NCBI RefSeq assembly: GCF_022410535.1 | Contig: NZ_JAKNBL010000036.1 | Coordinates: 1-32,525 of the forward strand | Source: Pelotomaculum terephthalicicum JT | Lineage (GTDB): Bacteria > Bacillota > Desulfotomaculia > Desulfotomaculales > Pelotomaculaceae | Reading direction: 5' to 3' | DNA length: 32,525 nucleotides | Shown here: piece after piece, positions 1-8,724 of the stretch | Numbering within the stretch: the stretch's first letter is position 1 | Layout: every line of letters begins with the position of its first letter | Notes under the pieces: generated by a model | What the model was told of the DNA's origin: nothing | The model's database searches: none | Seen by the model: only the letters and a program-made list of their open reading frames with translations | Program-made: the position numbers and the translations under genes

Positions 1-51
1 CTTTGCCATGCCCATTTTTAGGAATGTCGTGAAAAGGACAGTCTTTTTAGC

Positions 52-63
52 CTGGCATGCCAG
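52..63. repeat. Short perfect palindrome in the leading non-coding stretch
   Basis: CTGGCATGCCAG is a perfect 12-base palindrome. It lies in the first 279 bases, in which I see no convincing gene on either strand. It is too short to act as a terminator, and no run of T follows it. It may be a protein-binding site or chance. Confidence 0.25.
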
Positions 64-213
64 AATTTCCAGTTGCTTTATTCCAGATTTAATGATTCCT
101 CCCATCTAATGCCGAGAGCCTATATATCGTTATATTTAGTTTCGTTGTTTGTATGGAAATTCCTGTACTTCAACAATGGATACTTAAATTTTCCAGAAGA
201 TGCATGCAATTTG

Positions 214-243
214 TTGACGGGATTCTTGCCAATAGGATAAGAT
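214..243 (+). promoter_or_regulatory. Possible sigma-A promoter for trxB-dinG
   Basis: A TTGACG hexamer at 214-219 is followed after 18 bases by TAAGAT at 238-243, about 36 bases before the proposed trxB start. The -35 box is good and the -10 box is weak (four of six consensus positions). Read by eye only. Confidence 0.35.
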
Positions 244-279
244 TATTTATATATTGAGAATATGCTAGGAGGGCTTTTT

Positions 280-1197
280 TTGGCATCGAAAGACTTAGTT
301 ATTATTGGCGGCGGACCTGCCGGTCTGTCAGCAGGCATTTATGCTTCCAGAGCAGCTCTGGATGCCGTCTTGTTGGAACAGGCGTTGCCGGGCGGGCTGG
401 TAATGAGCACGGAATCTATTGAAAACTATCCGGGTTTTTCCGATAGTATCGGCGGTTTTGAGTTGATGGCAAGGATGGAAAGCCAAGCCCGCCGCTTCGG
501 TCTGGAGATTATATCTACTGAAGTGAAGGGCTTGAAACCCGCCGGCAACGAGCTGATTATAGTGACCGGACAGGGAGAAATAACAGCCGGCGCTGCGATT
601 GTAGCCACAGGTGTTCAACCGCAGCGTTTAAACGCAAGGGGAGAGACTGAACTTATTGGAAGAGGTGTTTCATATTGCGCCACTTGTGACGGCCCCTTCT
701 TCCGAAGCAAGAGAGTTGCCGTGATCGGTGGCGGGGATGCTGCTGTTGAGGAAGCTGTTTACTTGACGAAGTTTGCGGAAAAGGTTTTTATTATTCACCG
801 CCGCGGCGAATTAAGGGCTACGAAAGTTGTGCAAAAGAAAGCTTTTGACAACTCCAAGATTGAGTTTGTTTGGCATAGCGTAGTTGATGAAATTCATGGG
901 ACCGATTCAGTGAAGGCTGTGTTGACCAGAGATGTCCGCGATAACACAAAGAACCTCCTGCTTGTCGACGGGGCGTTTATCTATGTGGGGAACATACCTG
1001 TATCCGGCATCGTCGAAGGGCTGGTTAAACTGGATGAAAAAGGTTTTATTATCACTGATGAAAACATGCATACTTCACATCCGGGTATTTTTGCGGCAGG
1101 TGATGTGCGTAAAAAAATGTTGCGTCAGGTAGTGACCGCAGTATCAGATGGTGCGGTCGCAGCTGTGGCGGCTGAAAAATACCTTGAAGGAATTTGA
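280..1197 (+). CDS. trxB: Thioredoxin reductase (NADPH, FAD-dependent)
   Basis: Low-molecular-weight thioredoxin reductase, which passes electrons from NADPH through FAD and a redox-active disulfide to thioredoxin in the cytoplasm. The FAD-binding GGGPAG motif lies near the N-terminus, the active-site CATC is at about residues 133-136, the NADPH-binding GGGDAA and HRR motifs follow, and the FAD-binding AAGDVR motif is near the C-terminus. An in-frame ATG at 262 precedes the ribosome binding site AGGAGGG (267-273). The TTG at 280, six bases after that site, is therefore the likely start, giving 305 residues, normal for the family. dinG follows after 69 bases on the same strand. A related ferredoxin- or flavin-linked reductase is possible, but the CATC motif favours thioredoxin. 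Confidence 0.9.
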   Translation: MASKDLVIIGGGPAGLSAGIYASRAALDAVLLEQALPGGLVMSTESIENYPGFSDSIGGFELMARMESQARRFGLEIISTEVKGLKPAGNELIIVTGQGEITAGAAIVATGVQPQRLNARGETELIGRGVSYCATCDGPFFRSKRVAVIGGGDAAVEEAVYLTKFAEKVFIIHRRGELRATKVVQKKAFDNSKIEFVWHSVVDEIHGTDSVKAVLTRDVRDNTKNLLLVDGAFIYVGNIPVSGIVEGLVKLDEKGFIITDENMHTSHPGIFAAGDVRKKMLRQVVTAVSDGAVAAVAAEKYLEGI

Positions 1198-1266
1198 CTT
1201 CTCAATCTGAGTACTAAAATAGACATGGGCTTTGTTTGAAAGGCTGTTTTTGACAGGAGATAAGTA

Positions 1267-4071
1267 ATGGACAGCAGTTTTGTTGTATGTGATTTGGAAA
1301 CTACGGGACTGAATCCTTTTGCGGATAAAATAATTGAAATAGGTTTGGTGCGGTTGGAGGATGGACAGATATCAGGCAATTTCCATACCCTGGTCAACCC
1401 CAATCAATCACTTAACTTGAAAATAAAAAGGTTGACCGGTCTTGACGACCGTGATTTGTCCGGTGCGCCCGTTTTATCCGAAGTGCTGCCGGAGGCTTTG
1501 GACTTTATTCGTGACAGCTCAATAGCGGGGCATAATATTGATTTCGACCTTGGATTTCTGGCCGCCGCGCGGGGAGAGCCATTACGCAACCCTTCTTACG
1601 ATACTCTGGAACTAGCCCGTCTTGTTGTGCCGGACTCAAGCAGCTTTCGGCTGAGCGCCCTTTGCCGTTATTTCGATATCGAACTTAAGGCCGGCCACCG
1701 GGCGCTGGATGACGCTGTTGCCACAGCGCGCCTTTTAACCGTATTGCTCCAAAAGTTCCGGGAGGCAGATATAAATGTTCTGAATCAGTTGATAAAACTC
1801 CTGGCGGAGGCACGTTCAAAGTGGCATGGCTTTGCTGTTGATGTGGCAAAGGAATTGCTGAAGGTGTTCCCGGATAAGAAGATATCAGCAAACCCTTACT
1901 GGCGCAAAGATGGCATGGCTTTTAAGGAAACAAAACCCCGGGAAAAACAAAATGAAAAGGAAAAAAATTTGCTCGACCCGGTTTATGTTGCTTCTCTCGT
2001 CGGAAAAGAAGGAGCGTTGTTGAAAGCTATTGCCGGTTATGAATACCGCCCTCAACAAGAAGCAATGGTTGGTGAGGTTGCGGAGGCTTTCAACGAGGAG
2101 AAATATCTGATGCTGGAGGCGGGAACCGGGGTGGGCAAGTCGATGGCCTACTTGATTCCGGCGGTTTTATGGAGCCTGAAGAACAGGGAGAGGGTGCTGG
2201 TGGCCACTCATACGCTCAACCTCCAGGAGCAGCTCTGGCTAAAAGATATTCCTGTGCTGGCAGGAGTGATTAATCAGCAGTTTCGCGCGTCTCTGGCCAA
2301 GGGAAGACAGAATTATATTTGCCTGCGCCGCTGGTTTAATGCCTTAAACGGTTTACACCAGCCGGATGAGGCGGCGTTTTTCGCCCGGGTCCTGACCTGG
2401 TTGGCATTAACAAAATCCGGGGACCGAACCGAGCTAAACGCCACTCCCGGTGAAGGAGATTACTGGCTTTCTATTTGCGGGGACGCGGAAAATTGTCTTG
2501 GAACAAGATGCCGCTACCGGATGGATTGTTTTGTAAATAAAGCGAGAAAAGCGGTTGAAGAAGCCGACTTGGTGATAACAAACCATTCCTTGCTGTTTTT
2601 AGATATCAGAAATGAAAACCGTGTGCTCCCGGCTTACGGACCGTTGATCATCGATGAAGCCCACCACCTGGAAGACTCGGCCACAAATCACCTTGGCAGG
2701 CAAGTTACTCAAAGTTTGGTGAACCGCTGGCTTAACATAACCGGAAAAACATTAAGTAGATTGACGGAAACTATCCCCCCTGGTGATCGTGAGCAATGGG
2801 AACAGGTGTTAAGAGCAGCGATGCAGATCAGGTTGGAAACCGTTGAGAACGCACGCCTTTTTTTCCAGACGCTTGGTGGGCTGGCTGCAAATAAATCAAA
2901 CGGCAGCGGCATAAATTATCAATCCAACCGCACAACTCTGCGGTTGCCTGTTAGTGATGATCGATACAGGTCTATCGGCGAGGAGTTAATAAACTTATTA
3001 CGTACACTCTCAGACGCCGTAAAGAAGTTGTCGGAATTCATGGATCTATGGTCGATATCCGCGGAAGTATGGACTGAACAAGCTCGTGACCTTTTGCAAA
3101 TTGCCCAATCTGGCTTGGCTTTGACCGATGAGCTATTCTTTATCTTGGAAAGCGCTGATGAAGAGTTCGTTTATTGGGCGGATATTGAGTTTTTTGCCGG
3201 AGGTATGTTAAAACACTGCAGCTTGTCGGCGGTTCCGATAAATGTTGGTGAAATGTTGTATAAACTTTTCTATAAAAATAAAAAAACAGTGGTTTTTACT
3301 TCAGCGACTCTATCAGTAAACGGAACTTTCGCTCATTTTATTGAGCGGGTAGGCTTGGATTACCTCCCGGCAGGGCGGCTGGCTGAGGCTCATTTTGATT
3401 CGCCTTTTATTTATGAACGTCAAGCGCTTCTTTGTATTAACCGTGACCTGCCTGTTCAGGGAGAAGTGGCGGATGAGCTTTATCTGGAAAAACTTGAAAG
3501 TATTCTTGCTAAACTGATTGGTATTACTCATGGAAAAACCCTTGTCCTGTTTACTTCGCACATGATCCTGCGTGAAACATATAATAGACTGAAACCCAAG
3601 CTGGAAAACATGGATATTTATTTGCTGGGTCACGGGATAGACGGCAGCAGAACAAGAATCCTAGAAGAATTCAGATCCTCGGAAAGAGCGGTGCTCTTCG
3701 GCGCTTCGAGCTTTTGGGAAGGGGTGGACGTACCAGGAGAAGCTTTAACCTGTGTGGTTATGGTAAAATTGCCTTTCTTGTCGCCTAAAGTTCCGGTTAT
3801 AGAAGCCCGTTTGGAGGATTTGGCAAGGAAGGAGCGGGACGGCTTTAAAACTTTTAGTGTTCCCCAAGCTGTAATTCGTTTCAAACAGGGATTCGGCAGG
3901 CTGATTCGCAGCGGCAGCGATCGTGGTTGTGTTGTTGTCCTTGACGCGAGGATTCTTAAAAAAAGTTATGGCAGACAATTCCTGAGAGCGCTTCCACTAA
4001 AAAACCATATTCGCGGCGGTACTGACATGATCACGAAAAAACTGTCAGACTGGTTTAGTGGTGGCGCTTAA
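1267..4071 (+). CDS. dinG: DinG-family helicase with N-terminal 3'-5' exonuclease domain
   Basis: A 934-residue fusion of a DnaQ-like DEDDh exonuclease and an XPD/DinG-type superfamily 2 helicase, the layout found in Firmicute DinG. Exonuclease motifs visible are DLETTGL near residue 9, GHNIDFDL near 95 and HRALDD near 145. Helicase motifs are Walker A AGTGVGKS near 285, a DEAH box near 463, and C-terminal GASSFWEGVDVPG and QGFGRLIRS. Between Walker A and DEAH, four cysteines (about 404-421) match the Fe-S cluster of DinG/XPD helicases. The likely role is processing of DNA structures during repair. In some Gram-positive bacteria the homologue acts mainly as an exonuclease. Start is ATG behind an AGGAG site. 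Confidence 0.92.
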   Translation: MDSSFVVCDLETTGLNPFADKIIEIGLVRLEDGQISGNFHTLVNPNQSLNLKIKRLTGLDDRDLSGAPVLSEVLPEALDFIRDSSIAGHNIDFDLGFLAAARGEPLRNPSYDTLELARLVVPDSSSFRLSALCRYFDIELKAGHRALDDAVATARLLTVLLQKFREADINVLNQLIKLLAEARSKWHGFAVDVAKELLKVFPDKKISANPYWRKDGMAFKETKPREKQNEKEKNLLDPVYVASLVGKEGALLKAIAGYEYRPQQEAMVGEVAEAFNEEKYLMLEAGTGVGKSMAYLIPAVLWSLKNRERVLVATHTLNLQEQLWLKDIPVLAGVINQQFRASLAKGRQNYICLRRWFNALNGLHQPDEAAFFARVLTWLALTKSGDRTELNATPGEGDYWLSICGDAENCLGTRCRYRMDCFVNKARKAVEEADLVITNHSLLFLDIRNENRVLPAYGPLIIDEAHHLEDSATNHLGRQVTQSLVNRWLNITGKTLSRLTETIPPGDREQWEQVLRAAMQIRLETVENARLFFQTLGGLAANKSNGSGINYQSNRTTLRLPVSDDRYRSIGEELINLLRTLSDAVKKLSEFMDLWSISAEVWTEQARDLLQIAQSGLALTDELFFILESADEEFVYWADIEFFAGGMLKHCSLSAVPINVGEMLYKLFYKNKKTVVFTSATLSVNGTFAHFIERVGLDYLPAGRLAEAHFDSPFIYERQALLCINRDLPVQGEVADELYLEKLESILAKLIGITHGKTLVLFTSHMILRETYNRLKPKLENMDIYLLGHGIDGSRTRILEEFRSSERAVLFGASSFWEGVDVPGEALTCVVMVKLPFLSPKVPVIEARLEDLARKERDGFKTFSVPQAVIRFKQGFGRLIRSGSDRGCVVVLDARILKKSYGRQFLRALPLKNHIRGGTDMITKKLSDWFSGGA

Positions 4072-4144
4072 AAATAATTAGCACATTCAGCAATGTTTTG
4101 AAATAGTATATTAACAGTTAACTCTAGAAGGAGTGTGATTCATA

Positions 4145-4210
4145 TTGCGAGTATATTTTGTTAAGTTGCCGTCTTTTATCAGGGCGTGGTTGTTGAAGAT
4201 TTATAAGTAG
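4145..4210 (+). CDS. spoVM: SpoVM-like spore coat morphogenesis peptide (21 residues)
   Basis: A tiny reading frame starts at TTG 4145 and ends at TAG 4208-4210. AAGGAG (4128-4133) lies eleven bases upstream. The peptide begins MRVYFVKLPSF and ends in a basic tail. Bacillus subtilis SpoVM (26 residues, from memory MKFYTIKLPKF at its start) shares Tyr4, Lys7, Leu8, Pro9 and Phe11; Pro9 is the residue known to matter for recognising the curved forespore membrane. SpoVM is an amphipathic helix that sits on the forespore outer membrane and anchors the coat ATPase SpoIVA. The next gene, cwlD, is also a sporulation/germination gene. Because it is so short, the call rests on the motif, the ribosome binding site and the neighbour. 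Confidence 0.72.
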   Translation: MRVYFVKLPSFIRAWLLKIYK

Positions 4211-4247
4211 TCATGAGGAAGTTCTATGTAGATTATAAACCCGTTTT

Positions 4248-4271
4248 AGGGGCAGGCCGTAACCTGTCCCT
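4248..4271 (+). terminator. Hairpin downstream of the spoVM-like gene
   Basis: AGGGGCAGG (4248-4256) pairs with CCTGTCCCT (4263-4271), nine pairs with one G-T, around a six-base loop. The following TCATTTATATA is only moderately T-rich, so termination may be partial. The rest of 4211-4337 holds no other gene that I see. Confidence 0.5.
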
Positions 4272-4337
4272 TCATTTATATACATATTTGTATCCGGTCC
4301 GGCATACTTTCTTAAAAAGAAAGGGTGGGGTCTGATT

Positions 4338-5117
4338 TTGTCTGTATTTGTGCGTATTTTCCATTTTAAAAAAGGATTTGTCATTACTATATTATTATTG
4401 GCAATCGCATGTTTGTATGGCTATAAACATGTTGCTTCGCGTCATGAAGAAAAGTATATAGCAGCTTTGTCCTGGGTAGTTGCCAATAAGCTGATTGTCA
4501 TTGACCCCGGACATGGCGGGGAAGATCCGGGGGCCATAGGTACTACCGGTGTTCATGAGAAAGATATTGTCCTTAGTGTATCTAAAAAACTTGCTACTAT
4601 ATTAAATGAAGCCGGCGCGGAAGCGGTACTGACCAGAGAGAGCGACAGGGACCTAAGCGACGCAAACGCCGGTGATTTGGATACTGCAAAAATTCAGGAT
4701 TTAAGCCGCAGGGTGGATTTGGCTAATAACCGTGGCGCAGACATTTTTATTAGTATTCATGTGAATAGTTTCCCGGATCCGCGGGAAGACGGCGCACAGA
4801 CCTTTTATCAGCCGGGTTCGGAAGAAAGTAAAAAACTTAGTGTGGCTGTCCAAGATGAACTAAACCGGTTTTTAGCCAATCCGGGACGGGAGGCAAAGCC
4901 GGTTGACTACTTTGCCAACCGGATGACGAAAATGCCCAGCACAATAGTGGAGATTGGTTTTATCACAAACCCAAAAGAAGAAAAAATGATGCTTGACCAG
5001 TATTATCAAGGAAAAGTGGCATGGGCTGTTTACGCGGGGATAGTACGTTATTTTGCACTGTCAAAACCTGCTTTTGCAGTTCCTCTTAGCCACTTTACTG
5101 ATATAAATAAAATCTAA
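4338..5117 (+). CDS. cwlD: N-acetylmuramoyl-L-alanine amidase, CwlD type
   Basis: Zinc-dependent Amidase_3 enzyme. CwlD removes peptide side chains from muramic acid in the spore cortex, the first step toward muramic-delta-lactam, which marks cortex for germination enzymes. The protein is 259 residues. A single hydrophobic segment (about residues 12-28) suggests an N-terminal signal or membrane anchor. Catalytic motifs are IDPGHGGEDPGA (zinc His and nearby Glu), SIHVNS (second zinc His) and the C-terminal VEIGFITNP containing the catalytic Glu. Start is TTG 4338, seven bases after GGGTGGGG. A vegetative cell-wall amidase is the alternative, but the single-domain architecture without wall-binding repeats and the SpoVM-like neighbour favour CwlD. 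Confidence 0.85.
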   Translation: MSVFVRIFHFKKGFVITILLLAIACLYGYKHVASRHEEKYIAALSWVVANKLIVIDPGHGGEDPGAIGTTGVHEKDIVLSVSKKLATILNEAGAEAVLTRESDRDLSDANAGDLDTAKIQDLSRRVDLANNRGADIFISIHVNSFPDPREDGAQTFYQPGSEESKKLSVAVQDELNRFLANPGREAKPVDYFANRMTKMPSTIVEIGFITNPKEEKMMLDQYYQGKVAWAVYAGIVRYFALSKPAFAVPLSHFTDINKI

Positions 5118-5262
5118 CCTTAATATATGGAACGTTAATATATGGATATCCCGTGAGTTATTTTTTATCTTAGCCGTGCAGGATTTTTTGCTGTTAGTCT
5201 CGAAATTTATTAACTGTCAGTTGCCTGTACGATGACAAGAAATATCATTAGGAGGGTTAATT

Positions 5263-5496
5263 ATGTTTCCTAATTTGGGGATGTCCGAGATCGTTTTGAT
5301 CTTAGTTATCGCACTAGTGGTTTTCGGCCCGCGCAAGTTGCCTGAAATCGGTAAATCGCTGGGTAAAACAATAAATGAATTCCGCAGAGCTTCAATATCC
5401 AGCTTCAGTGGATTAGATGATGCAACAAAAGTGGTGAAAGAAGAGGTAAAAGAAGAGGATGTGCAAGTTGTAAAAATAGCTCAGGAAAAATCATAA
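5263..5496 (+). CDS. tatA: Sec-independent protein translocase TatA/TatE
   Basis: A 77-residue TatA-family protein with one N-terminal transmembrane helix (residues 7-21), the FGPRKLPEIGKSLG hinge and amphipathic helix, and a charged tail. TatA multimers form the export pore for folded proteins bearing twin-arginine signals. A strong AGGAGGG site precedes the ATG. This is the first of two tatA genes; the second is paired with tatC in the formate dehydrogenase operon on the opposite strand, which converges on this gene. Confidence 0.93.
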   Translation: MFPNLGMSEIVLILVIALVVFGPRKLPEIGKSLGKTINEFRRASISSFSGLDDATKVVKEEVKEEDVQVVKIAQEKS

Positions 5497-5548
5497 TATC
5501 GCGCGGGAAAAAGGGGCTATGTCCAAACCATAATGATTCCAAAAAGAG

Positions 5549-5578
5549 ATCCCGTATCACTATTAAGTGGTACGGGAT
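5549..5578 (-). terminator. Strong hairpin terminator for the fdh operon
   Basis: ATCCCGTATCAC (5549-5560) and GTGGTACGGGAT (5567-5578) form a 12-pair stem with one G-T and a six-base loop. On the minus strand it is followed by CTCTTTTT, so it reads as the terminator of the operon ending at 5624. It may also stop plus-strand transcription from tatA, though the T-tract on that side is poor. Confidence 0.75.
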
Positions 5579-5623
5579 TGCTGTTAAATCATTACTTAAT
5601 TTGTTTAATGCATGATTTTCAGG

Positions 5624-6802
5624 TTATGCTTCCACGCTTCTGCCGGTTGTAACACTTTCCCCGGAAGATAAGCTTTCTTGCTCATGATCTTCTTTAACCA
5701 AAATCGGGAAGTTTTCTACTACAAACAAGTAGGCCAAGGCTAAAACGCTCCACATGCCTAAAGTAATCAGCCACTCCCAGATGCTGGGGAAGTAATGGCC
5801 GCCCGCGCTTTGAGCCATACCTGTGAATACCACGTTCATGCGGTTGAACACGACACCGATTACTACCAAGGCTGAGGCGGTGACGACGCCCCATTGCGTC
5901 TTACGGATGGCGGGAATTGCGTACATGAAGATGGGGGCCAGTATAAATACGATCATTTCCACTAAAAACATGTTGCTTTCAAAAGAGCCGTTAAAAGCCA
6001 TGGAATATACGCCGCGGTAGCTTAAGTCAATTATTTTAACAATAAAGTAGACAATCAACATCCACATGGTGACTTTAGTGAGGCTGGCAAAAATATGCGT
6101 TTCCGGCTTTCTGTTATAGGCCCTTGCCGCCAAAGTTCCTTCTATGGTTACCATCGCCGGCCCCAGGAAGAAGGCAGACCAGACAAAGAAGAACGGTATA
6201 ATCATGGACCACCATAATGGATTGAGCCGGTCTATTGTTACAATATAAAGCGAACCCAGTGAAGACTGGTGCAATGTGGGTAAAACAATACCCAGGATTG
6301 TTAAAGGAAGCATGGCTTTGCTTAAAATTTTCTTCAAAGGAGCAATCTTTACTCTTTCAAAGAATATATCCCCAAACTCTAATACCTGTACTGTGGTATA
6401 CAGCGAAATGCACCAAAACACTTCAAACAGCACCGAGTGGAAACCCCAGTAGAAGAAGGGCCGCCAGCAGTTAGTCCATCTTCCGATATCCAGCAACAAA
6501 CTTACCAGGGCAATGATATAACCAATCAACGAGGTTAACAGCGCGGCGCGGGCAATCGGCAGATACTTTTCTTTGTGCAATACGTGGACAATAAATGCCG
6601 TGCTGAAGCCGCCGCCCGCCAGGGCGATACCGCAAAGCAAGTCAAATCCGATCCACAAGCCCCAAGGCCATTCGTCACTCAAGTTGGTTACCGCACCGAG
6701 CCCGAATATAAAACGCGCGAGGGCGACTACAACCGCGATACCCGCTAAGCCAATCAATACATACCTGAATGGAGTAAGCTTAAAACTCCAGGTTTTTTGC
6801 AT
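5624..6802 (-). CDS. NrfD/HybB-family membrane quinone-linked subunit (formate dehydrogenase-associated)
   Basis: A 392-residue integral membrane protein with about ten hydrophobic segments, of the NrfD/PsrC/HybB type. Such subunits anchor molybdo-enzyme or hydrogenase complexes and exchange electrons with menaquinone. WPWGLWIGFDL and the ALAGGGFSTAF stretch near residues 45-70 are typical of the family. It is the last gene of the operon, 28 bases after the four-cluster ferredoxin subunit, and would form the membrane module of the extracytoplasmic formate dehydrogenase. Homologues also serve hydrogenases and sulfur reductases, so the formate assignment rests on the neighbouring fdhA remnant and fdhE. 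A ribosome binding site (GGAGGTG) precedes the ATG. Confidence 0.85.
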   Translation of the reverse strand: MQKTWSFKLTPFRYVLIGLAGIAVVVALARFIFGLGAVTNLSDEWPWGLWIGFDLLCGIALAGGGFSTAFIVHVLHKEKYLPIARAALLTSLIGYIIALVSLLLDIGRWTNCWRPFFYWGFHSVLFEVFWCISLYTTVQVLEFGDIFFERVKIAPLKKILSKAMLPLTILGIVLPTLHQSSLGSLYIVTIDRLNPLWWSMIIPFFFVWSAFFLGPAMVTIEGTLAARAYNRKPETHIFASLTKVTMWMLIVYFIVKIIDLSYRGVYSMAFNGSFESNMFLVEMIVFILAPIFMYAIPAIRKTQWGVVTASALVVIGVVFNRMNVVFTGMAQSAGGHYFPSIWEWLITLGMWSVLALAYLFVVENFPILVKEDHEQESLSSGESVTTGRSVEA

Positions 6803-6830
6803 TTTAATATCACCTCCATTTTAGAAAAGT

Positions 6831-7676
6831 CTACTCATCTTTTTTTTCTTCAATTGTATTGACAGCTTCGTATATTTCTCCATCATGATGCGCTTCCGCG
6901 CGTCTTTTCGTATAAAAATTCAAAGCCGTCAGGATGGCGCCCCAACCGACAAAGATATACGGTGTCCATTTAAGCACATCCCAAGTTAGAGACGGTATGG
7001 ACCTTTCGGAGACATCTTGGCCGTACGCTTTAGTTTTTAAGCCAATCTCATCAAAAGGCACATCAGAAATATAAAGCCAGGATGTTCCACCGTACTCTTT
7101 TTCCCCGTATACCCGCTTGATATAGTTGGGATTGCTGTTAATTCTCTGCCACGCCTCTTTTAGTAGGGCGTCTCTTTCACCATATTTCAAGGTGCCTGTC
7201 GGGCAAGCGGTAACGCAAGCAGGTTTCATGCCTTCTTTCATGCGGTCGTAGCAAAACCGGCACTTTTGCACAAAAGGAAGGGCTTTGTCCCATTGAAAAG
7301 ACGGCACTCCAAACGGACAGGCAATCATACAGTAACGACAGCCGACGCAATAATCCTGATTTAATTCGGTTGGCTTATAGATCACCGCACCTTCTTGAGT
7401 CTTTACGAATGAATGAGTGAAACAAGCCGCTTCGCATGCGGGTTCATCACAGTGCATGCATTGTCTTTTGACAAAACGCCACTTTATTTGCTCGTCTTGT
7501 TCAACAATATGGTAGTTAACCACTGTCCAGTTGTCCGCATCCACTTTTCCGGGGGCGTCCCAGTTATTTGTGAATTCGGATTTGCCGGCCGGTAAGTCGT
7601 TCCATGTTTTGCAGGCCACCATACAGCTCCGGCAGCCGATGCATCTGGAAACGTCCACCAAAACACCCTTTGACAT
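6831..7676 (-). CDS. fdhB: Formate dehydrogenase iron-sulfur (beta) subunit
   Basis: A four-cluster [4Fe-4S] electron-transfer protein of the FdnH/HybA type. Cysteine groups in order are CIGCRSCMVAC, CMHCDEPACEAAC, CVGCRYCMIAC and CRFC with CVTAC. A hydrophobic segment near residues 238-255 is a likely membrane anchor, as in formate dehydrogenase-N beta subunits. It would wire the molybdenum subunit to the NrfD-type membrane subunit. An in-frame GTG lies at 7682, but GGAGG is seven bases before the ATG at 7676, which I take as the start (281 residues). It has no Tat signal of its own, so co-export with the alpha subunit would be expected. The reading frame is intact although the upstream fdhA is not. 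Confidence 0.88.
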   Translation of the reverse strand: MSKGVLVDVSRCIGCRSCMVACKTWNDLPAGKSEFTNNWDAPGKVDADNWTVVNYHIVEQDEQIKWRFVKRQCMHCDEPACEAACFTHSFVKTQEGAVIYKPTELNQDYCVGCRYCMIACPFGVPSFQWDKALPFVQKCRFCYDRMKEGMKPACVTACPTGTLKYGERDALLKEAWQRINSNPNYIKRVYGEKEYGGTSWLYISDVPFDEIGLKTKAYGQDVSERSIPSLTWDVLKWTPYIFVGWGAILTALNFYTKRRAEAHHDGEIYEAVNTIEEKKDE

Positions 7677-7703
7677 CCTCACACCTCCAGTTTCTACTTG
7701 GAA

Positions 7704-8550
7704 TCAACCTAGTGTATTTGCATTAAATGCGCTCTTTGTAATATTACAGATAAAAGCTTTATACTCAGGGATCATCGTGTTGGCGTCGCCAACGCAGGGT
7801 GTTAAATCGTTCGCCGTGCTGCCGGGAGCCAGTCCCTGATAACCCCAGTACCATGGTGAACCAATAATTTCCACTTCTTTTTCGTTGACTTTCAGCGGTT
7901 TTAGAATAGGCATAACGTTTACTTTTACACTTAATCTCACCGGCATCAGCTCGGCAAGCATCAGGCAGTTTCTCGTTACCGCGCCGCTCTGGTAATGTTC
8001 GACCAAGCGGTGGGTAGTGGCGATGTACGGAGAGTCAGGGCTGGCTGTTTGCGCCAGCTTGGAAAACTCTCCTTTATACCTGGCGGCAACAGGGTTGTTT
8101 TGTTGTTTGCTCATAATACTCGTTACCGGACTTTCTACCGGCTCATAATGTTCAGGGAGAGGCCCGTTCTTCATGCCGCTAGGAGCGAACAGCCGCCCTG
8201 CTCCCTCAGTGTTCATGATAAAAGAGTTGACCGCCGACTTATCAGGCGGTATGACGGTACCCGTAGCGGTGTCTTTTATGCCGAAATCGGCCCTCAATGT
8301 TGATTACCTTGTCGCCTTCAGAATAAACAATAAGACCGCAACCGCAACCGCAAAAAGCACAAACAGAAGCTGTTTCCTTGGCTTTTTTTATTTTTAGCGG
8401 CCCCGGATCAAAAGTTGGTCGGTTGCTTTCAGCGGTGTTGGCTATGGCCGGCACAGCGTTTACTCCTTTAAACAAAGCTGTTCCTGCTGTGCCCAAGCCA
8501 AAGATTTTTAAGAAATCGCGGCGACTAAGTTTATCCATAGGAATATCCAA
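7704..8550 (-). pseudogene. fdhA: Formate dehydrogenase catalytic subunit with large internal deletion
   Basis: Two ends of one molybdopterin formate dehydrogenase are joined. From 8550 (TTG behind AAGGAGG) about 87 residues carry a Tat signal (SRRDFLKIFG, then a hydrophobic run) and the start of the Fe-S motif, CAFCGCGCG, up to GDKVINIEG. At about 8289 the frame changes, and 7704-8288 encodes roughly the last 195 residues, ending with motifs such as TTHRLVEHYQSG, GYQGLAPGS and LTPCVGDANT that match FdnG-type C-termini. The family is about 1000 residues, so some 700 are missing. The lost part includes the fourth cluster cysteine, the Sec/Cys active site and most of the cofactor site. The product cannot be active. 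Either a true deletion or an assembly collapse explains it; flanking operon genes are intact. Confidence 0.85.
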
Positions 8551-8724
8551 TCCTCCCCTCCTTCAAATGAAAATATAAAAAATCTCTCAAAAAATCTCTC
8601 CTTGTTAAAAAAAACAACTAACAAACTAACTTAAAAATAGCAGTTAACTCCCACCTCTCTTTCAAGGGGCAATAAATGTACATTTTAATTGTATATAATA
8701 TGTATATAGTTTTAACGCTTTAGT

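Noticed and set aside
8242-8303. The in-frame stop after the N-terminal part of fdhA as a selenocysteine TGA
   Set aside because: The frame after the junction does not resemble formate dehydrogenase until shifted to another frame, and the usual selenocysteine region (around residue 140-200) is in the missing part. A deletion explains the data better.
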